6,397 bases of DNA from Caldifarciminota bacterium (GCA_016935775.1 JAFGQF010000275.1:1-6397); one strand, 5' to 3'. Counted from the stretch's first letter, positions 1 through 5,995 are shown. A program made the numbers and translations. Notes: generated from the letters alone by a model not told the origin.

Positions 1-327
1 AAAGGAAGCCATCACCTTATGCAAGTCACGTTCCATCAATTGCCGCGCACCATTGTCCCACCTGATGGTCGCATTGTCAACCAGTTCTCGCGCCCGGGCC
101 CGGCCGGCCCCGGCCATCAGCGCGAGGTTCCGCCCCACGCGCCAGCCGTTCCTCACCCAGAACCAGGCATCATCCCGGCCCAGCACCAGCCGCAGGTTCG
201 ACCTGATTTCACGCCGGCAGTCCGGCCGCAGGGCCAGGTACGACAGGACGATTGTCCGGGAGAGGGCGACCGCGGCGCTAGCCGGCAGTGCCCGGGTCAG
301 CCTCAGCGCGAACGCGAGCCAGCTCAC
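1..327 (-). CDS. LpxL/HtrB-like lysophospholipid (lipid A) acyltransferase, N-terminal part
   Basis: This partial gene is open for 109 codons from a GTG at 327 to the left edge of the window. The translation begins VSWLAFALRLTRALPASAAV, a hydrophobic N-terminus. It is followed by a basic stretch (CRREIRSNLRLVLGRDD) and then WFWVRNGWRVGRNLALM. The pattern R..I..NL...LG ... R..w...RN.al is typical of the N-terminus of the LpxL/HtrB family, inner-membrane enzymes that add secondary acyl chains to Kdo-lipid A. The frame ends in DLHKVMASF, which looks like the strand just before the family's catalytic HX4D/E motif, so the active site lies outside the window. A TGA three codons upstream of the GTG limits the start, and GAAGG lies six bases before it. 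The start overlaps the end of pyrG by 50 bases, implying cotranscription. It could be another LPLAT-superfamily member acting on a different lipid. The family call is an inference from N-terminal pattern only. Confidence 0.65.
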   Translation of the reverse strand, partial: MSWLAFALRLTRALPASAAVALSRTIVLSYLALRPDCRREIRSNLRLVLGRDDAWFWVRNGWRVGRNLALMAGAGRARARELVDNATIRWDNGARQLMERDLHKVMASF

Positions 328-1927
328 GGGCAGCCTTCATAAAACCGGCAAACAGCGGGTGCGGCCGCAGCGGCCGGGACTTGAACTCGGGATGAAACTG
401 GCAGGCGACGAAGAACGGGTGGTCGCGCAGCTCGACTATCTCCACCAGCTTGCCGTCCGGCGACCGGCCGGAGGCGACGAGCCCGTGCTTCCTGAACACC
501 GGCAGGTAGCGGTTGTTCACCTCGTAACGGTGGCGATGGCGCTCGTCCACCGACAGCGACCGGTAGCAGCGGGCCGCCACCGTGCCCCGCTCCAGCCGGC
601 ACGGCCACGCGCCGAGCCGCATCGTGCCGCCCTTCTGGCGCACGCCGCGCTGGCTCGGCAGCAGGTGGATCACCGGGTGCCGGGTCCGCGGGTTGAACTC
701 GGTCGAGTTCGCGCCAACAAGGCCGCAGACGTTGCGGGCGAACTCGGTCACCGCCACCTGCAGCCCGACGCACAGGCCCAGGTAGGGCACGCGGTTCTCG
801 CGGCACCACCGGATCGCCTCGATCTTGCCCTCCATCCCCCGCATCCCGAACCCGCCCGGCACTATCACCCCGCAGAGGCCGCGCAGCTTCTCCGCCACCA
901 GCCCGGGAGTCAACTCCTCGGCCTCGAGCCAGCGCACCCTCGCCCTGACCCCGGCCGCGGCCGCGGCGTGCTGGACCGACTCGATGACCGACTTGTACGC
1001 GTCGTGCAGCCCGACGTACTTGCCGACAATCCCGACCTCGACCTCGGCCTCCGGGTGCTCGGCGGCGAGCACGAGCGCGGTCCAGCGGGTCAGGTCCGGC
1101 TTCGGGGTCCTCAGTTTCAGGCCGCGGCAGATGAGCGCGTCGAGTTTCTGGCGGTGGAAGACCAGCGGGATCTTGTAGATGTTGTCCACGTCGGTCGCCT
1201 CGACGACCGCCTCGGTCCGGACGTTGCAGAACAGCGCTATCTTGGCGCGCGCGTCCTTGGGCAGCGGCTGCTCGGCCCGGCACATCACCACGTCGGGCTG
1301 GATGCCGATGTCGCGCAACTGCTTCACCGAGTGCTGGGTCGGCTTGGTCTTGAACTCGCCCGCGGCCCGGACATAGGGCACCAGCGTCAGGTGGATGAAG
1401 AAGACGTTCTCCCGGCCCTCCTCGAGCGCGAACTGCCGGGCCGCCTCCATGAACGGCAGCCCCTCGATGTCGCCGACCGTGCCGCCGATTTCGACCAGTA
1501 CCACGTCGTGGGCGTCGCCCAGCCGGCGGATGGCGTCCTTGATCTCGCCGGTGATGTGCGGCACCACCTGGATGGTCCGGCCCAGGTACTCGCCGCGCCG
1601 CTCCTTTTCGATGACCGAGAGGTAGACCTGGCCCGACGTCAGGTTGCTGTCGCGCGTCAGGTTCCGGTCAATGAACCGCTCGTAATGCCCGAGGTCGAGG
1701 TCGGTCTCGGCCCCGTCCTCGGTCACGTAGACCTCGCCGTGCTGGAAAGGGCTCATCGTCCCCGGGTCCACGTTGATGTACGGGTCGAACTTCAGCGGCA
1801 CCACGTCCAGCCCGCGCGCCTTCAGCAGCAGGCCGATGGACGAGGTGGCGATGCCCTTGCCCAGCGCCGAGACCACGCCGCCGGTGACGAACACGAACTT
1901 CGGCCGGCGACTGCGCTTCCCCGCCAT
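278..1927 (-). CDS. pyrG: CTP synthase (glutamine-hydrolysing)
   Basis: The product makes CTP from UTP, ATP and glutamine in the cytoplasm, the last step of de novo pyrimidine nucleotide synthesis. It is full length at 549 aa (family about 535-550). The N-terminal synthetase domain has KFVFVTGGVVSALGKG with the P-loop near residues 20-25, then DPYINVDPGTMSPFQHGEV, GAETDLDLGHYERF and IGGTVGDIEG. The C-terminal class I glutamine amidotransferase domain has PGGFGMRGMEGKI, the nucleophile Cys386 in GLCVGLQ (usually GICLGMQ) and the His512/Glu514 pair in QFHPEF. GGTMRLG and ERHRHRYEVNN are also present. The stretch between the nucleophile region and GGTMRLG is somewhat shorter than in E. coli. ATG at 1927 is chosen; a GTG directly before it (1930) is equally possible. 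No clear Shine-Dalgarno is seen, and a strong hairpin lies immediately upstream. The gene follows rpmJ by about 65 bases and overlaps the downstream acyltransferase. Confidence 0.97.
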   Translation of the reverse strand: MAGKRSRRPKFVFVTGGVVSALGKGIATSSIGLLLKARGLDVVPLKFDPYINVDPGTMSPFQHGEVYVTEDGAETDLDLGHYERFIDRNLTRDSNLTSGQVYLSVIEKERRGEYLGRTIQVVPHITGEIKDAIRRLGDAHDVVLVEIGGTVGDIEGLPFMEAARQFALEEGRENVFFIHLTLVPYVRAAGEFKTKPTQHSVKQLRDIGIQPDVVMCRAEQPLPKDARAKIALFCNVRTEAVVEATDVDNIYKIPLVFHRQKLDALICRGLKLRTPKPDLTRWTALVLAAEHPEAEVEVGIVGKYVGLHDAYKSVIESVQHAAAAAGVRARVRWLEAEELTPGLVAEKLRGLCGVIVPGGFGMRGMEGKIEAIRWCRENRVPYLGLCVGLQVAVTEFARNVCGLVGANSTEFNPRTRHPVIHLLPSQRGVRQKGGTMRLGAWPCRLERGTVAARCYRSLSVDERHRHRYEVNNRYLPVFRKHGLVASGRSPDGKLVEIVELRDHPFFVACQFHPEFKSRPLRPHPLFAGFMKAARELARVRAEADPGTAG

Positions 1928-1936
1928 CACGAGCGA

Positions 1937-1968
1937 AGCGGACCCCGCAGCGAAGGCCGGGGTCCGCT
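1937..1968 (-). promoter_or_regulatory. Perfect 11-bp stem-loop in the rpmJ-pyrG gap
   Basis: Positions 1937-1947 (AGCGGACCCCG on the plus strand) pair perfectly with 1958-1968 (CGGGGTCCGCT) around a 10-base loop. In the minus-strand transcript the stem ends six bases before the GTG/ATG of pyrG, so it covers the place where a ribosome would bind. There is no T-run after it on either strand, so a standard intrinsic terminator is unlikely. It may control pyrG translation, mark an RNA processing site, or protect the rpmJ-side mRNA end. The structure is read directly; the role is inference. Confidence 0.5.
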
Positions 1969-1994
1969 GGTCGCGTTGCCCAAGACGGCTTGCG

Positions 1995-2111
1995 CTAGCC
2001 CTGGCGCTGCTTGTGGGTCGGGTCGCGCTTGCAGATGACCCGGACCACGCCCTTGCGCTTGACGATCTTGCAGTGGGCGCAGCGCTTCTTGACCGATGTT
2101 CTTACCTTCAT
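1995..2111 (-). CDS. rpmJ: 50S ribosomal protein L36 (bL36), zinc-binding type
   Basis: This is a 38-aa protein, the usual length of bL36, beginning MKVRTSVKKRCAHCKIVKRK and ending HKQRQG. It is the small basic protein of the large ribosomal subunit. Cys11, Cys14, Cys27 and His33 form the C-C-C-H zinc site, so this is the zinc-containing form. The ATG at 2111 is preceded by GAGGAG at 2127-2122, which overlaps the infA stop codon, with ten bases of spacing. It follows infA by 15 bases, as in the classical spc operon. The next gene is pyrG rather than the usual rpsM. Confidence 0.97.
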   Translation of the reverse strand: MKVRTSVKKRCAHCKIVKRKGVVRVICKRDPTHKQRQG

Positions 2112-2126
2112 CTCGTCACCGCTCCT

Positions 2127-2348
2127 CTACTTGAACCGGTAGATGATCCGGCCCCGGTTCAGGTCATAGACCGAGAACTCGACGGTCACGCGGTCCCCGG
2201 GCAGGATGCGAATCCAGTGCTTGCGCATCCGGCCCGAGATGTGGGCGAGCACCTCGTGCTTGTTGTCCAGCTCGACCCGGAAGGTCGCGCTCGGCAGGCA
2301 CTCCTTGACCACGCCCTCGAGTTGGATCAGGTCGTCTTTCTTAGACAT
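2127..2348 (-). CDS. infA: Translation initiation factor IF-1
   Basis: The product is the 73-aa initiation factor IF-1, a single S1-like OB-fold that binds the A site of the 30S subunit during initiation. The sequence shows the family signatures: LEGVVKECLP, ATFRVELDNKHEVLAHISG, RMRKHWIRILPGDRVTVE and YDLNRGRIIYRFK. Length and ends match the family (72 aa in E. coli). ATG at 2348 is the only possible start, because a TGA lies two codons upstream. No clear Shine-Dalgarno precedes it; the spacer to map is AT-rich and contains a duplicated AATGATGAA. It lies 32 bases after map and 15 before rpmJ, so it is surely cotranscribed with both. Confidence 0.97.
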   Translation of the reverse strand: MSKKDDLIQLEGVVKECLPSATFRVELDNKHEVLAHISGRMRKHWIRILPGDRVTVEFSVYDLNRGRIIYRFK

Positions 2349-2380
2349 CGTTCAGCACTTCATTCATCATTTGCAGTTCA

Positions 2381-3133
2381 TCATTCCTTGAGCGTCAGGA
2401 TTTCCGGCGCCCCGTCGGTCACCAGTATTGTATTCTCATAATGGGCCGAAGGCAAACGGTCCTTCGTGACGACGGTCCAGCCGTTCGCCTCGGTCTCGAC
2501 CTCGAACCGCCCCAGGTTCACCATCGGCTCGATTGCCAGCGTCATCCCGGCCTCGAGCCGGATGCCCTTGCCCGGCCGCCCGTAGTTCGGCACCGACGGC
2601 TCCTCGTGCAGCTCGCGGCCCACCCCGTGGCCGCACAGGTCGCGCACCACCGAGTAACCCCTCTCCTCGACGAACTCCTCGACGGCCGCGCCGATGTCCG
2701 ACACCCGGTTGCCGGCCCGGGCCTGCTCGATGCCCACCCGGAACGCCTCCTCGGTCGCCAGCGCCAGCGCGTGCTTCTGGGGCCCAACGTCGCCCACCTC
2801 GTAAGTCCGGGCCGCGTCGGTAATCAGGCCGTTGCGCGTCACCCCGCAGTCCACCTTCACCAGGTCGCCGGGCTCAAGCCGGCGCTCGCCCGGGATTCCG
2901 TGGACCACCTCCTCGTTGATGCTGATGCAGGTCGCGCACGGAAACCCGCGGTAGCCCTTGAAAGTCGGCTCCCCGCCCTCGGAACGAATCAACTCCTCGC
3001 ACGCCCGGTCCAGCTCGGCCAGCGTCTTCCCCGGGGCAATCTCGCGCGCCACCAGCTTCAACACCCGGGCCAAAATCCGGCCCGAGTCGCGCATCCCGCG
3101 AATCTCGCGCCGGTTCTTGATATGGACGGCCAG
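2381..3133 (-). CDS. map: Methionine aminopeptidase, type I
   Basis: The product removes the initiator methionine from nascent cytosolic proteins with a dinuclear metal centre. All family residues are present. Counting 250 aa from a CTG at 3133, the metal ligands are Asp95 (KVDCG), Asp106 (LITDAARTY), His169 (GHGVGRELHEEP), Glu202 (AIEPMV) and Glu233 (HYENTILV), with substrate His78 in EEVVHGIPG. This is a constant offset of two from the E. coli numbering. The first ATG, at 3094, would remove residues that match the conserved N-terminus. Upstream, LAVHIKNRREIRGMRDSG aligns residue for residue with the E. coli MAISIKTPEDIEKMRVAG. The aligned Met is a CTG, 12 bases after the adk stop, with a GGGGGG run just upstream. 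No ATG, GTG or TTG exists between the adk stop and 3094, so CTG is the likely start; the 237-aa ATG form is the alternative. Confidence 0.96.
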   Translation of the reverse strand: MAVHIKNRREIRGMRDSGRILARVLKLVAREIAPGKTLAELDRACEELIRSEGGEPTFKGYRGFPCATCISINEEVVHGIPGERRLEPGDLVKVDCGVTRNGLITDAARTYEVGDVGPQKHALALATEEAFRVGIEQARAGNRVSDIGAAVEEFVEERGYSVVRDLCGHGVGRELHEEPSVPNYGRPGKGIRLEAGMTLAIEPMVNLGRFEVETEANGWTVVTKDRLPSAHYENTILVTDGAPEILTLKE

Positions 3134-3145
3134 GAGCCCCCCGGT

Positions 3146-3814
3146 TCAGTCCTCGTCATCCGGGACCAACAGCTTCCGCAACTCGGCGAACACCCGGTCG
3201 CGGCCAATCGCGCCGTCAACCCGCTCCAGCACGAACCGGTCCCGGTAGTACTCGACCAGCGGCTCGGTCTGCTCGTGGTACACCGCCAGCCGGTCGCGGA
3301 TCGTCTCCTCCCGGTCATCCTCGCGCTGGTACAGCTCGCCGCCGCAGGCATCGCACACGCCCTCGCTCTTCGGCGGGCTGAAAGTCAGGTTGAAAATCCG
3401 GTTGCACTTCCGGCACTGCCGCCGCGCGGAAAGCCGGCGCACCACCTCGTCGTCCTCAAGGTCAATCAGCACGCAATAATCAACCTTCTGCTCGTGCGCC
3501 TCCAGCACCCGGTCCAGCCCCTCGGCCTGCGGGATGGTCCGCGGGAACCCGTCGAACACCACCTTGTCCAGCACGTGCTCGGACACGAAAGCGTTTGCCG
3601 CCTCCAGCACCACCTCGTCCGGCACCAGCTTCCCCGAAGTCACGTACTCCTGCACCTCGAGCCCAACCGTCGTCTGGCGCTTGATATGGTCGCGAAACAC
3701 CTCGCCGGTCGAATAATGCACGAACCCCAGCCTGTCCCGCAGCAGCTCGGCCTGGGTGCCCTTGCCCGACCCGGGCGGCCCCAACAGCACGACGTTCAAA
3801 TGCTTATTGCTCAT
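3146..3814 (-). CDS. adk: Adenylate kinase, zinc-binding LID type
   Basis: The product interconverts ATP + AMP and 2 ADP in the cytoplasm. It is full length at 222 aa and of the long-LID type. The P-loop GPPGSGKGT is at residues 12-20, followed by HYSTGEVFR in the AMP-binding region and DGFPRT at 88-93. The LID domain carries four cysteines, Cys134/Cys137 (CRKC) and Cys154/Cys157 (CDAC), which mark the structural-zinc form seen in Gram-positive and many other bacteria. RDRLAVYHEQTEPLVEYY is the usual C-terminal helix region. ATG at 3814 is preceded by GAGG (3826-3823) at eight bases. It is the first gene of the unit and has its own promoter at 3863-3836; secY, its frequent upstream neighbour, is absent. 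map follows closely. Confidence 0.97.
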   Translation of the reverse strand: MSNKHLNVVLLGPPGSGKGTQAELLRDRLGFVHYSTGEVFRDHIKRQTTVGLEVQEYVTSGKLVPDEVVLEAANAFVSEHVLDKVVFDGFPRTIPQAEGLDRVLEAHEQKVDYCVLIDLEDDEVVRRLSARRQCRKCNRIFNLTFSPPKSEGVCDACGGELYQREDDREETIRDRLAVYHEQTEPLVEYYRDRFVLERVDGAIGRDRVFAELRKLLVPDDED

Positions 3815-3822
3815 AGTCTTAA

Positions 3823-3826
3823 CCTC
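3823..3826 (-). promoter_or_regulatory. Ribosome binding site of adk
   Basis: GAGG on the minus strand, inside GTGAGGTTAAGACT, lies eight bases before the adk ATG at 3814. It supports that start and leaves a short 5' leader of about 15 bases below the promoter at 3863-3836. Confidence 0.5.
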
Positions 3827-3835
3827 ACGGGCGCA

Positions 3836-3863
3836 AGTGTAACGCCAAACGCCCGACAGTCAA
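3836..3863 (-). promoter_or_regulatory. Sigma-70-type promoter of the adk-map-infA-rpmJ-pyrG unit
   Basis: On the minus strand, TTGACT (3863-3858) and TACACT (3841-3836) are separated by 16 bases, close to the TTGACA/TATAAT consensus. Initiation would fall near 3829, giving a leader of about 15 bases that contains the GAGG ribosome site. It is the only good promoter seen between adk and the divergent gene in this direction, so it probably drives the whole housekeeping unit. Confidence 0.6.
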
Positions 3864-3881
3864 GACGCCCCGCCCCGCCGC

Positions 3882-3909
3882 TTGACAAACCCGGCCGTCG
3901 CGCTACGAT
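3882..3909 (+). promoter_or_regulatory. Sigma-70-type promoter facing the proline-tract gene
   Basis: TTGACA (3882-3887), a perfect -35 hexamer, is followed after 16 bases by TACGAT (3904-3909). Initiation is expected near 3916-3917, where an ATG begins a 26-codon frame that ends at 3997, overlapping the next gene's start. The hexamers lie back to back with the adk promoter, so the two units are divergent and may share regulation. A weaker candidate, TTGACG (3941) with TAGCGT (3963), also lies 16 bases apart and would give a shorter leader. Confidence 0.55.
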
Positions 3910-3978
3910 GCGGGTGATGCAACAGATGGTATCCGACATCTTGACGCGCTCTCGAAATAGGTTAGCGTCACCGGTAAC

Positions 3979-3985
3979 AAGGAGG
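3979..3985 (+). promoter_or_regulatory. Strong Shine-Dalgarno of the proline-tract gene
   Basis: AAGGAGG is a full-length match to the anti-Shine-Dalgarno consensus and ends four bases before the ATG at 3990. It is the strongest ribosome site in the window, fixes the start of the 142-aa gene, and suggests efficient translation. Confidence 0.75.
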
Positions 3986-3989
3986 GAGC

Positions 3990-4418
3990 ATGCCTAATCT
4001 GCAACTGAATCTGAACGTCCCCGTGAAGTCGAAACGGGGAGATACAGCGGGATGGTCGAATGTGGACATCCTGCCACTTTGGCCGCCTCCACCACCGCCG
4101 CCTCCACCAAGGCAGGCCGTGACCACTGGCTTCGTGGTAAACCAGGAAGGTACGCCCTACGCTCGAGTGAGTCTCGTCGTCGGTTACGGAGACGAGACCG
4201 GAGGCATGTTCACCGAACTCATTGACAGAATCGAGTTCAGCATCATCGCCGAGGGGTCTGCTGCAACTGACCCACCGTTCAGCTCTGCGGTGGTAAACGC
4301 GAACCTCATCGCCCTGAATCGAGGCGCCTCGGTCGTCTATGAAGTGGCCCTGACCTATCCAGTTGACCAGGGCACGACGTACACGCTCAACATCAAGATA
4401 TACGGCAACTACGAGTAG
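3990..4418 (+). CDS. Hypothetical protein with a nine-proline tract
   Basis: I do not recognise this 142-aa protein. It begins MPNLQLNLNVPVKSKRG, has no signal peptide or membrane segment, and carries nine consecutive prolines at residues 32-40 after a tryptophan. The codons in that run are mixed (CCG, CCT, CCA), so it is not a simple DNA repeat. The part after the proline run is rich in alternating hydrophobic residues (TGFVVNQEG, ARVSLVVGYG, NIKIYGNYE) and looks like an all-beta domain. It contains no cysteine. A layout of short N-terminal segment, proline hinge and beta domain would fit a structural or binding protein. Nine prolines in a row would normally need elongation factor P. The start is set by AAGGAGG at 3979. 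It precedes the exported propeller gene by 18 bases and is probably cotranscribed with it. Function unknown. Confidence 0.8.
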   Translation: MPNLQLNLNVPVKSKRGDTAGWSNVDILPLWPPPPPPPPPRQAVTTGFVVNQEGTPYARVSLVVGYGDETGGMFTELIDRIEFSIIAEGSAATDPPFSSAVVNANLIALNRGASVVYEVALTYPVDQGTTYTLNIKIYGNYE

Positions 4419-4436
4419 CCGGTACGGGGTGACGAA

Positions 4437-5969
4437 ATGTCGATAACCAAGGCCCTCTTTTGCGCAGGGATCGTTGTCGTCTCGGCGCCGCACGCTCAGG
4501 AGTACGAGTTCGGAAGTCGGATCAGACTTTCTGACTCGGCCAACACCGGATTCAGCAGCGGCCATACAGTAGTAGTCGAAAGCAGCCTGGTCGTTGTTGT
4601 CTGGATGGGCACGCAGGAAAGCGGTAACCAGCCCCACATCTATTCTTCCCGCAGTGCCAACGGCGGCGCGACTTTCCAGGCGCCGGTGCGCGTTGACAGC
4701 AACCCGCTTGGCGGCTGGGCTTGGTATCCCTCGCTTGCGCTCGACAGCGGCGGTTCTCTCTACTGCGCGTGGCAGGAGAGCTCGGCAACAGGTCTGCATG
4801 CCTACTGCGCCAAGTCCACGAATGGAGGGCAGAGTTACTTTCAACGAGCCAGAATAGATGGCCCTGAGGGGATCTTTCCGCAGGCGCCGGTGCTTGCGTG
4901 CGACTGGCTTGGGGTAGTTTATGCAACGTGGACCGATTTCCCAGACACGACCTTGACGTCGTATGCTGTCTTCTTCGCCAAGAGCGTAGACAGCGGCCGA
5001 ACCTTCTCGCCTGCGAAGCGGCTGAGTCCGGATATACCGCGCCTGCGTGCCGGCGTATCAACGTTGGCCGCGGACAGACGCGGGACCGTTCACGTTGCGT
5101 GGCGAGACGACCGGGAGGATATTTCACGAGCTTACTTCCACGTTTACTACACCAAGAGCACCGACGGCGGCAGTTCGTTCCTGCCGGAGACAAGAGTCGA
5201 CCTCGCCGGTGGGACGCATGGCACGTTCCCGTCTGTGGCCGTCGATTCCGCGGGTACGAACATCTGGATTGTCTACAAGGACCGCAGCTCGGGTGACCAT
5301 CAGGTCTACCTGTCAAGAAGCACGGACGGAGGCGCGAGTTTCTTTGGGCACACCCGGGTTGACTCGCTGCAGCTCGGACCCTCGGACGTGCCGAATATCG
5401 CCTTTGCTGAACCGCAGCGGATATTCGTCACCTGGCACCAGGCTAACCCGTCCGGAACTTACCCCCAGGTCTACTTCCGCTGCTCGTTTGACGGCGGCAC
5501 TTCGTTCTCCGGAATATACAAACTCAACACGGCCTCCTCGACGCACGGGGGAAATCCGCTGCTTGCGGCCGACCCTCAGTCCTCTGTCTACATCTCGTGG
5601 TGGGAGGCACGGCCAACCACCTACGGAGTCTATTTCGCCAGCGGCTTCCCGCGCACCGGCCCGATAGCGGAGCATCCGGTCGGCCCGGTTGCCGGTTCAG
5701 CGGTGCGAGGCCCCATTCCGAACCCGGCGGCAGGAAAGGTGTGCTTCTCGGCAGCCCGGGCCGGGGACGGCATTGCCTCATTGACCGTGTTCAATGCTGC
5801 AGGGCGGTGCGTCTGGTTCACGGACGCATGCAGCGAGACAATTCGCTGGGACCTCAGGACCAGGGAAGGCAGACGGGTCTCACCCGGGGTCTACCTCTAT
5901 CGCTGCGAAGTGCGACACGGCGGCGAGCGGCCCGAGCACTGGCGAGGCACAGTCACCGTCATAGAGTAG
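4437..5969 (+). CDS. Exported Asp-box (BNR) six-bladed propeller protein with C-terminal sorting-like domain
   Basis: This 510-aa protein starts with a Sec-type signal peptide (MSITKALFCAGIVVVSAPHA, probable cut after Ala20). Six Asp-box motifs of form S.DGG.(S/T)F follow, at about residues 73, 127, 183, 241, 295 and 350. The even spacing of 54-58 residues predicts a six-bladed sialidase-type beta-propeller. I do not see the sialidase FRIP motif, so an enzymatic role is not supported; binding or structural use is more likely. From about residue 427 a short beta domain runs PNPAAGKVCFSAA, LTVFNAAGRCVWF, SPGVYLYRCEV and ends GTVTVIE. It resembles the FlgD-Ig-like / type IX secretion C-terminal domains of FCB-type bacteria. 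That implies export across the outer membrane or surface attachment, but the secretion route is inferred. GGGGTGA lies just before the ATG, and the gene follows the proline-tract gene by 18 bases. Confidence 0.9.
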   Translation: MSITKALFCAGIVVVSAPHAQEYEFGSRIRLSDSANTGFSSGHTVVVESSLVVVVWMGTQESGNQPHIYSSRSANGGATFQAPVRVDSNPLGGWAWYPSLALDSGGSLYCAWQESSATGLHAYCAKSTNGGQSYFQRARIDGPEGIFPQAPVLACDWLGVVYATWTDFPDTTLTSYAVFFAKSVDSGRTFSPAKRLSPDIPRLRAGVSTLAADRRGTVHVAWRDDREDISRAYFHVYYTKSTDGGSSFLPETRVDLAGGTHGTFPSVAVDSAGTNIWIVYKDRSSGDHQVYLSRSTDGGASFFGHTRVDSLQLGPSDVPNIAFAEPQRIFVTWHQANPSGTYPQVYFRCSFDGGTSFSGIYKLNTASSTHGGNPLLAADPQSSVYISWWEARPTTYGVYFASGFPRTGPIAEHPVGPVAGSAVRGPIPNPAAGKVCFSAARAGDGIASLTVFNAAGRCVWFTDACSETIRWDLRTREGRRVSPGVYLYRCEVRHGGERPEHWRGTVTVIE

Positions 5970-5975
5970 CGGGGG

Positions 5976-5991
5976 AATTCCGGAGACAAAG
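5976..5991 (+). repeat. Degenerate fragment of the 70-bp repeat
   Basis: AATTCCGGAGACAAAG matches AATTCCGGGGACGCAG in the downstream repeat copy (6262-6277) at 13 of 16 positions. It lies right after the stop of the propeller gene and just before repeat copy A. It looks like the truncated start of a third, older copy. Confidence 0.45.
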
Positions 5992-5995
5992 AGCT

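Noticed and set aside
1937..1968. Intrinsic terminator after rpmJ
   Set aside because: The stem is strong, but no T-run follows it on either strand and pyrG starts six bases later.
53..2038. 661-codon open frame on the plus strand
   Set aside because: It lies opposite pyrG and arises from the GC-rich third positions of that gene. Its translation is a compositionally biased string of Arg, Pro, Ala, Leu and His with no domain, while pyrG has all catalytic motifs.
3941..3968. Second plus-strand promoter TTGACG-N16-TAGCGT
   Set aside because: The -10 box is poor, and the better TTGACA/TACGAT pair lies just upstream. It remains only a possible secondary start.
2441..3997. 518-codon open frame on the plus strand
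   Set aside because: It is antisense to map and adk, both certain genes, and has low-complexity composition. Only its last 26 codons, downstream of the promoter at 3882, are discussed separately.
3903..4844. 313-codon minus-strand frame opposite the proline-tract and propeller genes
   Set aside because: It is antisense to two genes with good starts, and its product shows no recognisable domain.
4552..5316. 254-codon minus-strand frame
   Set aside because: It is the antisense shadow of the propeller gene. The regular Asp-box repeats prove the plus-strand frame.
4437..5969. Active sialidase
   Set aside because: Asp-boxes alone mark the fold. I see no FRIP motif in the N-terminal part and could not identify an Arg triad from sequence.
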